Assembly (NCBI GenBank): GCA_025738555.1
Contig: JAOVFP010000006.1
Coordinates: 744,001 to 808,000 of the forward strand
Origin: Cyathus striatus
Taxonomy: Eukaryota; Basidiomycota; Agaricomycetes; Agaricales; Nidulariaceae
Reading direction: 5' to 3'
DNA: 64,000 nucleotides
The notes below the pieces were generated by a model, which was not told the origin of the DNA, did no database searches, and worked only from the letters and a program-made list of their open reading frames with translations. The position numbers were made by a program, and so were the translations under genes. Each line of letters starts with the position of its first letter. Within the stretch, counting starts at the first letter, position 1. Shown here piece by piece: positions 34,991 to 45,471 of this stretch.

Positions 34991-36061
34991 TTCTCATAGC
35001 CTAGCGAGGTCCGTGGGTCACTCTGGTCACTTCGTAAATAAAGTTCATTGCGTATGTTAAGTATATTTCCCGTACGGATCTATGTGAGCGACGGCGGAGA
35101 ACCACATTTATTCCGCCTTCATTCTAGCTGTGGGTAGCAGTCATTCATATTTTTCACGAATTACACGTCAATGGCTGTTCGATATTATGGATATTATCTT
35201 CCAAGTGTAATACCAGGGTGAGCATCACCTCAACAATGTCCGGAGGAGACGACCACTGTATATTCTCCAAACGGAGATAATCTTCTGAAGGCAATGTTTC
35301 GCCGTGTAGTGGAATTGGAGTGACCCCAAGTGACGAGTTTAACCGCGCTCACCGTGGGACCATGCTCGGGGCTTTCTGATAAAAACATCTGTAGATGATG
35401 ACCGGCATCGAAGTGACTTACTAATACTCTATGCATCCATAATTCCTAGACATTGACATTGACTGTACTTATATCAACAGGGTCACAAGTGTATTGCACC
35501 AATGCCATTCTAGACACTAAAGTGCGCTTATGTCAAGTGAAAAATATTTCCCGTATTCAGGGGCTTGGCATTAAACATGAATAAATCATTGTTATCAATA
35601 TATATCGTGAGTATCGCGGGTCAAAGGCATAGGTAAGTTGGATGGAAAAGCCAAACGATGGTGGCTTCGTATAATGTACAGCATTTAAGCAGATATCCTG
35701 GCGTGAAAATTATCGTAGATTAAATGGCAGAGACTAGTTGCTACAAAGTTAAAGTTGTACCAGGAGTAGTACTATTGGCTTCCACAATGCTCATCACTGA
35801 GTTTCTAATCAGTGCCATCTTAGCTATCTTCTCCAAATCTTCTCGGAGCCTAGAGCCAAGTCGATACCTTAATCCTCTATGGACACTACAAGACATACAT
35901 AAAATAAATATATATATTAGTAGGTTAGACCATACTGAGGGCGAGTTCCTTATGTATATATAACAAATGAGTCACGATGTTTAGAGAGGCGGACGCTGTA
36001 TCCATTCATAATTCATGCGCACGAAATTTGCACAGAACGATCGAAATTTTACATTTAACTT
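34991..36061. other. Intergenic, no gene seen
   Basis: Only short frames. A weak sixth relative of the repeat (CCAAACGGAGATAATCTTCT) lies at 35267. Nothing else is recognised up to the carrier gene's stop codon. Confidence 0.4.
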
Positions 36062-37314
36062 CTAAAGCAGCCTCTTCGCTGACTGCCATATCATAAAGGT
36101 CACTGCTGTCGTGGGAATAACCTTCAAGTAACCAATGCCCGAACCAACATAGAACCCTCGCCATCCACTGCCGTTCAAAACCTCTCAGGCAGTTTCACCC
36201 CATCCAAGCCACCGATTAGGACGAGTAAGACCACCGACTTGCATCCTTCTTCGGATTACTTCAAATGGATAGGATGCGGTCAGTGCTAAAGCTCCAGAGA
36301 GAGCACCAATAGCAAGATCAGCAACAGGTATGGGTCGTTCACTGTCTGTGTTCCCGGAAGGCAACAACGTCGAGTGGAGGAACCCCCAGCTTAGGAAAGA
36401 AACCCCTGCGTATGGAACTATACCAATGGTCGTAGCAGTGAATCCTCTGTATAATTTTAAGGCTGAGAAGCGATTTATCCACTGTTTTGATGTCAATATT
36501 TCTGGAGCAGAAGATGACGGTCTCGCTTTTTAATGTAAATTTTCCGCGCGGCACTCACAAATGAAGGTCGTATAGATGAACCACCGGAGACACTGGAATG
36601 AAATGCCATCCTGACGCGGATAGCATCTAGAGGGTACGTAAAGAAGACTGAAATAGTTCCTAGTGCAAGTGCAAAATTGAAGTTCCGTCACTCGTGTTGA
36701 GGTTCAAAATACACGAGATTTCTACATACCAGAAAATGCTCCAGCAAAAAAACGACGAGCATTAGTTTCTTCTTCTCTTGTGGGCATTAGCCACTATAGT
36801 TACATATAAGAGTTTTACAGACTCTGCGAAACATAAAGATAAAAAGGAACATACTTCATGGATTCCATCGTATGCCATAAACTTAATGGCTGCGTATGGA
36901 AAAATGCGAATTAAAATGGCTGAATGACCTTGGAAAAGACCTCGTACGCCGTTCTCTTTGTAAATGCTGCTGCAAGCCCGAAATGCACCACTCAATGTGC
37001 CTACAATGCTAAAATAAGCTACCAAGAAAACATGGGTCCAACAGGGATAACATGATACAAACCTGCATATTTTTGATAATGTGGATTTGAGGTTTGGAAA
37101 AGGATCTTAACCCTGTCAATTGGCGCAACAACTGTTTTGGCCTGACATGAGATTTTAAATAAAGGGAAGAACAGGAGTGAGAGGAAGACGGTTCAAGACG
37201 TACAAAACAACCAGATATTTCACCAACCAGGGAAGAGCCAATAATATGGTGCATAGCCTGCTTATCAGGTTGCGCTATAGAGGTTGCGTCTTGGTTCATT
37301 TGCAAGGATGACAT
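36062..37314 (-). CDS. LEU5: Mitochondrial carrier, LEU5/SLC25A16-42 type, with in-frame stop
   Basis: LEU5-type carriers of the inner mitochondrial membrane are needed for coenzyme A accumulation in the matrix. Repeat 1: [20 protein letters not shown], with the PxD motif as PID, then [20 protein letters not shown]. Repeat 2: [20 protein letters not shown], with the PLD motif. Repeat 3: [20 protein letters not shown], with PFE. The end reads [20 protein letters not shown] to WQSAKRLL with TAG at 36062. Five exon joins are in phase. Between GWGETA and [10 protein letters not shown] the codon is TGA (about 36185), where an Arg codon CGA would be expected. This nonsense change removes the last helix pair unless it is read through or is a sequence error. 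Everything else in the frame is intact. Confidence 0.85.
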
Positions 37315-37859
37315 CTTTTGAGTAGTATAAGTTTACTAAGTACAGAGTGACTCTCTGGCAAGCCGCAATTTACATGGCAAACTGAATATAAATACGAATG
37401 AGTTGAGGTAGTCTCGGTTACCTATCCGTTGGCCTTCGTCATCGGGATTTGAACCGACTTCATATTAAGCAAAAGTATGTGCCCGGAATTCTCGGGCTCG
37501 TTTGCTGCCTCTCCGCTCGCCGCGACAACGGATGGCTAGCCGAGACAGCTAAAGTACCTTGACTCATTTCAAATTTAACGATTGTAAGTCCTGAATAGAA
37601 TTAGAGTCAAAAAATCCGAGTCTCTGAACGGATTGGTGTGTATATGGTCCAGCCCTATTGAAGTAGAAGGTTTGTATTGAATCATAGTGCCCATCAAGGC
37701 TGACAGGAAGAAAGGTATAAAAAGACAATTATTCTAAACGAGAGACCACTGAATTACACATACACAGTTCCCACAATAGACGCCCTTGCAGAATTTACCA
37801 CCTACGAAAATAAGTTCAAATCCAACGCGCGACTCCACCCACCACCACTTTAGTAAACC
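37315..37859. other. Intergenic before KDYxAAFG relic
   Basis: No gene is seen. A TATA-like GGTATAAAAAG lies at about 37714, upstream of the relic at 37860. Confidence 0.4.
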
Positions 37860-38110
37860 ATGGACGATATGTCAAATTTTGAACCTTGGATATCACGTAA
37901 ATATACTTATAGTCTAGACGTTTCAATACCGCAATCAAAAACACGATTTCCCGGGGCACAACTCTTTTCAGATTACGACTGGTCTACGAGATCAGTGGTG
38001 GCGTTCTGAATCCTTGCTCTCGAAAAAACAAACCGTTGAGCCTGTTAGGATCAGATTTTTGGTATGTGCCTTCACACTATGAATTTTTTCGAAGCTGACT
38101 TCTACTTCAG
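37860..38110 (+). pseudogene. Relic of a KDYxAAFG gene (copy 6)
   Basis: Only the ends survive. ATGGACGATATG at 37860 resembles the copy 2 start. GGTGGCGTTCTGAATCC followed by TCTCGAAAAAAC at about 37995-38030 matches the GGVPxLPxRK ending. The diagnostic 3' UTR intron, GTATGTGCC to GCTGACTTCTACTTCAG, spans 38062-38110. The AAFG...SSYGF core is unreadable. It was identified mainly by the intron signature, which is shared with the other copies. Confidence 0.55.
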
Positions 38111-38788
38111 TCTCTATATTTAGAACTACTACTTTCAGACTACTTACAAGTTACAATTAACTATGAAGTCGCATCGCGCTTATGTACTGTCTTGACGATC
38201 AGGTGATAAGTATCGGCGCTAATTTGAATGTATGCATATACTTATTTGCAGATATAAAACAAGCAAACAAAGGAGTCGAAACCAAACAGTGACGATCAAT
38301 CCTTGTCCGCAACCCAATCCGAACCAGATCTTGCTCCGATTCCGAACTTCAAAGTCGTTATCTACCTTGTGACTTTCAGCCTCCACTGCACTTCAAGTTC
38401 CAGTAAATTCATAAACTGCCCATAATATTCACTATTGAATGGATTAGGTGCGAAATATAAACTAATGCGTAGATAGTAGTAAACGTGGTTATTACTTAGG
38501 GCGTTGACCACCCCTACTATTCTAAATTATTCAGACCAATCATTAGCCCTACTACTGATGTAAGTATTATAAATATTCCGCCGCGAATAATTTAGCTAAG
38601 TTAACATTAAAACATATAGATGCTTCAATTAACGTGTTTCGTCGCGCGCCTTACTAAGGCTGGGCCCCATGGATGCCGGGGTATCAGGAAAGGCTCTGAA
38701 ATCGAAAGTCAGCTTATGACTAATATTTCAAGATCCAAACCAAATACATACCAGACAAGTCCTTTCTAGTTTTACGCTTCAAAGTTCT

Positions 38789-39087
38789 TCACTTTTTTCG
38801 CGAAGGTAGGGATGGAACGCCTCCAGAAAATCCGTAAGAGCTAGCCAATGAGCCGAACGCAGCTGCGTAGTCTTTCGTACTAGATGAAGCAGCTTTCTTC
38901 ATCGATTTAGAGGTCTGAGGAGCGGTCTGTGGCTTGGTGGACTTCTTTGATATCACGATTGGAACACACCACCGAAGCCGTACGATGAGGACAAGGCGCC
39001 AAATGCAGCCTCGTAGTTTTTGGTAGTTGTTTGCTGGCGCGTGGAAACAAGGGTTGCCGTGGATGATGAAGCGGTGTGTGAGCTCAT
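38789..39087 (-). pseudogene. KDYxAAFG gene copy 5 with a single frameshift
   Basis: Starts MSSHTASSSTATLVSTRQQT, then TKNYEAAFGALSSSYGFGG. The frame then breaks in the GGTGGTG run near 38970, where one base is missing relative to the sister copies. In the shifted frame the sequence continues as the family expects: IVISKKSTKPQTAPQTSKSM, then TKDYAAAFGSLASSYGFSGG and VPSLPSRKK with a stop at 38789. Upstream on the minus strand are GGGTATATAACC (39249-39260) and a TGAGTCG variant (about 39355). The 3' UTR intron is 38696-38751. The otherwise clean state means a very recent disablement or a base-calling error in a G run. Confidence 0.8.
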
Positions 39088-39260
39088 TGTTGTTGTCGAA
39101 GAGATGTTAGAGGCCGTAAGGTGTGGAGACAAAGTTATGGCTGAGATGTTGAGGTAGCAGTAAGATGCGGAGACGAAGTTATCGTGTCAAGTAGGTGTGT
39201 TCGATGGACTATAACTGTGTTGTTGCCCAACCTTCGAAACATCGTATTGGTTATATACCC

Positions 39261-41087
39261 TGGCTTTGCTTTCTATTCCGCAATCCAGGGGAAGTGGGGT
39301 ATCATTCCGAGTCACCCGCTACGTCTCCGAGCGGCACTCAAGGATGGAGGAGGCAATCGACTCAGATGAGAATGTGGCTGCGCAACTTCACACCCGTTGC
39401 ATTGCCATTGCACACCCTTTGCCCTTGCCACTCTTGTTGTAACAAGATTTCCGTCCACCTCGGGTTGAAGTCTTTGTTGATGTTACCATATAAGTAAGTT
39501 CTCCAAGCTCGCTTAGGAAAATAGACATACTGAGTCAGGGTCATATACTATATATGTTTTCGGAACCGCAGCCATTTCAATGCAACCAGACACAACCTAC
39601 GAACCCTTCGCCTGAAGACATAGACTGCACCACGACATGTGTCATACATGTTCCGTAGATGACTCATGCACTTCCTCCTTCGCATAACGTCGCGTAGTTT
39701 CAGCTTCCAGGCGTCAACCTGCGCACACCATCCAGTCAACCACCAACGCATCTTTATTCCATCGATGACTATTCTTACCGGATTTCGTGAATACTTGATG
39801 GCCATTGTAGTTGGCATGTAAGAAGCTCAAGATGTATTATTTCGGCCACAACGCACCACTAACCAATGTCAATTTGACAAGAATAAATGATAGTAGCACA
39901 GGTCTATTTTTATTTTTTTCGCTAGCCGTAAGTTTTAACAACAACTTCACCGCCTCGTTTATCGGCTTTTCACTTCTTTCTGTTAATCTATTTCCATCTT
40001 CATCAAAGTACGTCAATTTACCATTGCTATAAAAATGCTCCAATGTTAAATCATTTTGTTGATCTTTCTGGTGATATCAAGGTGATATCCACTAAAACAC
40101 CGCAAATCAGAACTTGAGTACATACAGGCTGAAAGGTTTGATTCACTGCTTTAATTGAATGTGGCGATTAGTAGCGGCGTCGTCTCCATATGTTCATTAG
40201 TTGGTTCCTACGATATATCATAAATATATGCTTCATTGGAGACTTAACAGATCAGATTGTACGACACACGGTCGGATTCCACCGCTGAATCGAACGATGA
40301 AATGAGTGCACTGGGCCCTTTGCAATCTGGAGGATATACTTATTTGGTAAATAACTTATAGGTGTTAGTCCTAAAGTGATATATTTAAAGCTTGTATGAA
40401 TGATTGTATTTGAGGCTTAGATGAACGATTGATGAACGAAAAGCTCCCGCCCGATACATCGATACACATATGTATCACACAAGAGTAAGTAATAACAACT
40501 CACATTGGCACGATCAAATCTTCATCTTGGTGATAATATTAATAATAATAAATGATGCGTAATGCTGATTCTATAGACATGCATATTATTTACAAGCAAA
40601 TTTATGAGTGATAAGGATCTAATAAATTCTATTCTTCCGAGTATAGTTCTCTGACATCAACGGTGGAGATAGTATACATACTTAATATTATGTATGTACG
40701 ATATTTTTTGATCCTGCATTTTGATATGAATAATTAAACACTGGGTAACTCGTGTCATCTCCATGAGCCATGAGAGGCCATGAGTTCATGACTGTGAGTC
40801 TGAGTACGAGGTACTACTTATTACCTTCGAACAGGCAAGCGAACTTCTATATCCTCTATAACACAAATTAAATAGCATTACGGAGATATCCTGCGAATTA
40901 CTAAGTGAGTAGTATTCCGCGAAGTTCAGGTTTGGACTGTCCAGAGGGTGTAGGAGTGACTAGTAAAGCAGGAGTAGATAGCTACTACGGCTAATTGCTA
41001 CTTCTCCGCGGACGGGCCGTGAATTTGATCACAAACATTTGCTTAACAATCAATCGCAGTTGTAGGCTTGAGAGTAATGGTCCCAAA
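39261..41087. other. Long AT-rich spacer with isolated frames
   Basis: A minus-strand frame at 39837-40043 reads FYSNGKLTYFDEDGNRL and SEKPINEAVKLLLKLTASEK; it is protein-like but short and without splice support. Another at 39548-39817 is Arg-rich and I do not trust it. The remainder, 40050-41087, shows no gene. Confidence 0.35.
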
Positions 41088-41378
41088 CTAAACCATCGCT
41101 TCCTCTATCAGTGTTGATTGTGTCTCTTCTATCCATTTAACGCTGTCAATAAGGCCCCTTGCCGTGCGTGTTGATTCCAAGAATAAATCTTCAAGGCCAC
41201 CTTCAGTCCATCGGATTGAAGAAATAGGAATCGTTACCTCGTGCATTGGGAGGCGAAGAACAGTCAAGCCCTGCTCATTCTCACCCTGTCTGATCGTTGT
41301 CTGTAGTGAGCGCACAACGTCAACCCCCGGAACTACCCCACATGATGTAATTTTCCGTCATGGTACTCCTACTTGTCA
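41088..41378 (-). CDS. Conserved-looking gene fragment of unknown function
   Basis: Open frame preceded by a TAG that could be the end of an intron acceptor (GACAAGTAG). It reads HDGKITSCGVVPGVDVVRSL, then LTVLRLPMHEVTIPISSIRW and IEETQSTLIEEAMV, stop at 41088. The amino-acid text is protein-like throughout, but I find no convincing upstream exon. It is divergent from, and adjacent to, the M28-type peptidase gene. It may be the last exon of a degraded gene. I do not recognise the family. Confidence 0.3.
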
Positions 41379-41554
41379 GGACTTTCGTACGGAATACTGG
41401 CCATGTGTGCGTTGGTTAAGGTAGGTATCATTATTATTGGATGTGCCTTGTTCTTTAGAAAGTTCTCTCTTTGAACGTCGGCACACATGAAGTTCCCTAC
41501 CTTAAAAGCTCACCACCCAACGATATACATTTACCTATGACTGTGGTATATACC

Positions 41555-43634
41555 ATGTTTCAACAGTTCCTATACGTCGCTTTCGCCTTGCTTACTGTCC
41601 AGGTTGTTTACTGTGACCCTGCTTTGAGCCAGCAACAGATCCAGCTGCTTCATGACAGACTCTTTCAAACGAATCTACGTGGCCCACGATGGAGTATGTT
41701 AACGACGTCGACTATGTTACGCTGCTAATCATTACCACTGTTAGCTGGAAATGATAATCAGAATGTTCTCACGTCGTTGGTGTCGTCTAACATGAAGCTG
41801 GCTGGTTTAACTGTGGAAACATTAAGCTATACATTACTCCGGTGCGTTTTATTTCTATCAGCAAACATCTAGGAACAAAATGAGCTCATCGTAGACATAG
41901 CTGGGACCCTCGCTGGTGGTCCTTGACTCTTAATCTGAAGAACGGAACTGTTCTCGGTCTTCCGACGACGGGATACTGGCCCTACAGCGGAGATAGTGGA
42001 CCTGGGGGAGTGACTGCCCCCCTTCACGATGCCGGCAGCTTCGGATTGAATGTCGATCAAAGCGCTAACGAAGCAACTCTCGATATTTCAAATCTCCCAC
42101 CGAGCGGTACCATTGTGTTCTTCGATAATCCCAGTCCCACACGGAACTATTCAGAACCTGGATATCATCTTCTTGGGTGAGCATATACTTGAGTTGAGTT
42201 GTACATTTATTCCAATGCATGTACTAGCACGTCACGCAACATCTCAACTTCTGATATCCCAGAGGTACGCCGTTGTATTCATGGTCGTGGATGTCTATTT
42301 TAATACTACTGAATCATGGAAGATCGGGAACTTGACAAATCCTCATTGGCAATCAGCGAAGACACTGAATTTCACAGACTGGGCTAAAAAGGGTATTGTA
42401 GGGGTTATTGCTTCCTGGGTAAATACCTCAGACGAGAATGGTGCATTACAATTCCTGCCAAACGATGGGGCGCCTGGAAAGGACAGCCTTTACCATGTTC
42501 CGGCGTTATACGTCGGAAATTCCACAGGAGAAACCATAAGGGAGTTGATAAGTACAGATCAAGTTGTGAATGCTACTGTCATTCTTGATGCTCCGAGCAT
42601 TTCCGCACCAAGTGATACCGTTATTGGTCACTTGAAAGGAACGACAAAGAAAAACTCTACTATTCTTATTTACACTCACAGTACGTCATTCTTATTTTCA
42701 TTGTCAGAATATAGCTATTAATAACAGACATGTAGGTGATGGTCCCTCCATCATAGAAGAAAATGGTATGTGAATTCGATTGCATGCCTATATCATAATG
42801 TATTAAAAATGGATATATTTATACTTCAGGTCCTATTCTCCTCTTAGCAATGGCCGAATATTTTGCTCGTAATCGGCTCAGTATCAACCTCGAGTATGTC
42901 TTACGATATTTACGACACTCGGCACTGACGGCTATCGAGCAGTTTCGTGATTACAACGGGCCACATGTCTGGTGGACATTTAGACGAATCATCGTGGATG
43001 GACGAACGTCCAAATATTCTCAAAACAGCAAAGGCTGCAATTGTTTGTGAACATTTTGGCGCTCTTGAGTGGAAGGATGATTTTAGCAGCGGATCACCTG
43101 TATATAAACCAACTGGTGACCTTGAACCAATGTGGACAATGGCGTAAGTAGCTTTAGCTCTTTTTCTAGATTTATTCACTGATATTTCCCTTTGTTCAGA
43201 AACGATTCCTCCGCAAGCGATACGCTCCATCAGTTATATCTGAATGCCTTCGAAGGAACGCCGGATTCTCTGAGAATGGCTCTGTTATCACCTGAAACGG
43301 TTGACGGGGTACGATCCAAATGGTAAAATTTCTTTTCTTTTCCTATTATCATATGTAGCTAAAACAGGGTTTTACAGGTACGGTGCCGGTGGCAGTAGCA
43401 CTATGGGACGCAGTAAATTACCCACCATTGGGTATGTCTGACTTCTATCTTTATTTATTTTTCTGAACTTGATGTTTATGATACAGCATAATTCCCCAAC
43501 CAGATTATCTATGGGCCGCAATGCCAGATGGAGGATGGAGTAAACTGGATATTGATACCGCCGTTGTGCAGATCAATGTTATTCTCCGCCTTATTACAAG
43601 TTTGGATGCAAAATTCCAAGCAGGTGAGCTTTAG
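41555..43634 (+). CDS. Secreted M28-family-type metallopeptidase
   Basis: Start at 41555 gives MFQQFLYVAFALLTVQVVYC, a signal peptide; an in-frame ATG at 41537 is the alternative. After splicing: QNVLTSLVSSNMKLAGLTVE, LLRHSWDPRWWSLTLNLKNG, TGYWPYSGDSGPGGVTAPLH, then a PA-like region with VYFNTTESWKIG and KKGIVGVIASWVN. The peptidase core has IGHLKGTTKKNSTILIYTH joined to SDGPSIIEENGPILLLAMAE, then TTGHMSGGHLDESSWMDE and AAIVCEHFGALEWKDDF. These give His/Asp/Glu/His residues in the positions M28 zinc ligands occupy. The end is LDAKFQAGEL, stop at 43634. About nine short introns; the join near 42180-42262 is ambiguous. Likely an extracellular aminopeptidase-like enzyme, substrate unknown. Confidence 0.75.
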
Positions 43635-44313
43635 TCCGAGTCGTACGTGTCAAATTTTGTATTTTGGTTTTGCTTTGTATCTATATTTTGTATATTTTAG
43701 TTGTATCATCTGTCTTTTCACGCTTTAACGTCTATGTTGATTATGATTGGTTTCAAAATCAGATATTCTAAATTAATGGCAACTTGAGTCAAGGCGGCCC
43801 AAAAGAATAGTTTTGTATCTACCGGCGTAACGGTAAATCAAAGCACAACATATAATTTTTAGATCTTCAAAGCTGAACATAATTTTGTGTTAACGATTGA
43901 AATTTGAGAGTTAACAACGGTGACTGCGCCAAAGTCGCGCGCACATGAGAAAACATTGGTGATATGTTAATAAGCTTCCCTGAAAGTTGGAACTGCGGTT
44001 CTAAAAACATACCATTTCCACTTTCTTATTCAAACGCGGACAATTTGTACATGCGATTTTTTGGTACTATGCACTTCTTAAAGTCGGTGATTCGGACTGA
44101 ACAAGAGTGCGCAGCTTCAAAGCTTCGAGTCAGGTTCCATTGTAGGCAATGGTAATTGTAGTAAGGTGCATTGGCTGCGCTTTGGTACAAAATGGCGAAG
44201 GTATATAACCTACAGGATATTTCGATGTTGGAACAGTACACCACAGTATATCAAGCCCAGTAACTTCAGTCGCGCTCTAGACCAAGTTCCTACCCATTTG
44301 AACAATACTAGCC
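43635..44313. other. Spacer and promoter of KDYxAAFG copy 7
   Basis: GACTGCGCCAAAGTCGCGCG at 43921 parallels the promoter block at 26247 and 31934. GGTATATAACC at 44200 and ATTTCGATGTTGG at 44219 precede the gene. Confidence 0.65.
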
Positions 44314-44589
44314 ATGAGCTCTAAATTCCCCGCTACCGAATCCACGACCTCCCTCATTTCTAAAGCTAATCAACAAACGACGACCAAGAACTACGAGGCA
44401 GCAGTTGGTGCTTTGTCTTCATCATACGGATTTGGCGGTGGCGTTCCGATTGTGAAGCAGAAGAAGCCTATCGTTCCTCAGACAAATTCTCAATCGAATA
44501 ATACATCTCCATCGAGCTCGAAGGACAACTCAGTGAACCACGCTCGTGCTCCAGGAACCATTCCACTCTTGCCTTCGCGAACTACGTGA
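44314..44589 (+). CDS. KDYxAAFG small protein, copy 7, second unit lost
   Basis: 91 residues. Leader MSSKFPATESTTSLISKANQ; unit 1 TKNYEAAVGALSSSYGFGGG then VPIVKQKK is kept, with F to V in AAFG. The place of unit 2 reads SKDNSVNHARAPGTIPLLPS, so the AAFGxLxSSYGF core is gone while the flanking residues remain. The 3' UTR still shows GGCTGACTCTCATTTTGG (44647-44664), but the acceptor AG has become GG, so the 3' UTR intron is probably no longer spliced. TATA and start-region blocks match the other copies. It is either a degenerating copy or a single-unit variant. Confidence 0.65.
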   Translation: MSSKFPATESTTSLISKANQQTTTKNYEAAVGALSSSYGFGGGVPIVKQKKPIVPQTNSQSNNTSPSSSKDNSVNHARAPGTIPLLPSRTT

Positions 44590-44664
44590 AGAATTTTGGA
44601 ACTTTAAGTAACGTGTGTTCTATTTATTGATGTAGCTATACGTATAGGCTGACTCTCATTTTGG

Positions 44665-45471
44665 AGCATTTCCCGATTTCATTTTGAAGGTACATTTATT
44701 GTAATGGTTGCGGGCTCTTTGGAGTAGATGACAGAGTGTTGATTTTTGTCGTACAATTGTAAAATAAGACTCATTTTCGATTTATTGTTGAGAGAGATAT
44801 ATCAGCTGGAAGAATATCGTTTCAGCCGCGGCAGCGAGTAAAAAGTTTATAGTAAAACCTAACACTGCTGACAAAAGGCGTTATCGTTTCAGCCACTTGC
44901 CCCGGCACATGAAAAAGCTTTAGTTAAATTCTATTTCAATATCTACTTCTAGTGTAACAAAAACATCTTGCACAGAATATGGGCCATTAAGTATCCAAAA
45001 ACAAAGTGAAATTTGTCCCGCGACTTACCCTATCTCGCCAAAACGGCGCCTATCTATAACTGATAGACGCCCTCACACATACAACCGCGTCATCGTTCCG
45101 ATGTTTTTCAATTTATTAGAAAATCTGTATCGAAATGTCTGACTTGACAGATAAGTAGTGGTGCATGTGCATGAGAGAACATGGCTAACGCGGAAATTCA
45201 GACAAATCCACGTGAAGAGCTTGCAATGAACGAACATGATATGGAAAGAAAAGAGAAGAAAACAATGAAAGTATGATCAAGATGCAATGATAACAGTATA
45301 GAAGGAAATATATGTAAGGAAAAAAAAAAAAAACAAAAAGACAAAAAGTGAAACATGATAAATCGAGATAAGAGAATTCGTGCGAGAATGTATGTATGTA
45401 TGTTTTGGACGAGTCAATGGGTGGATGCGTTTCGTCTAACCAAACTAGTATACGGTGGGTGCAGATTCCAT
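44665..45471. other. Intergenic between copy 7 and NST1 3' end
   Basis: No gene is seen. It includes the word CGTTTCAGCC twice (about 44818 and 44886) and an A14 run at 45320. The latter part is probably NST1 3' UTR. Confidence 0.4.

Noticed and set aside
39548..39817. Arg-rich minus-strand frame as a transposase fragment
   Set aside because: No DDE or HTH motif readable, and the frame is short and in a repeat-poor spacer.
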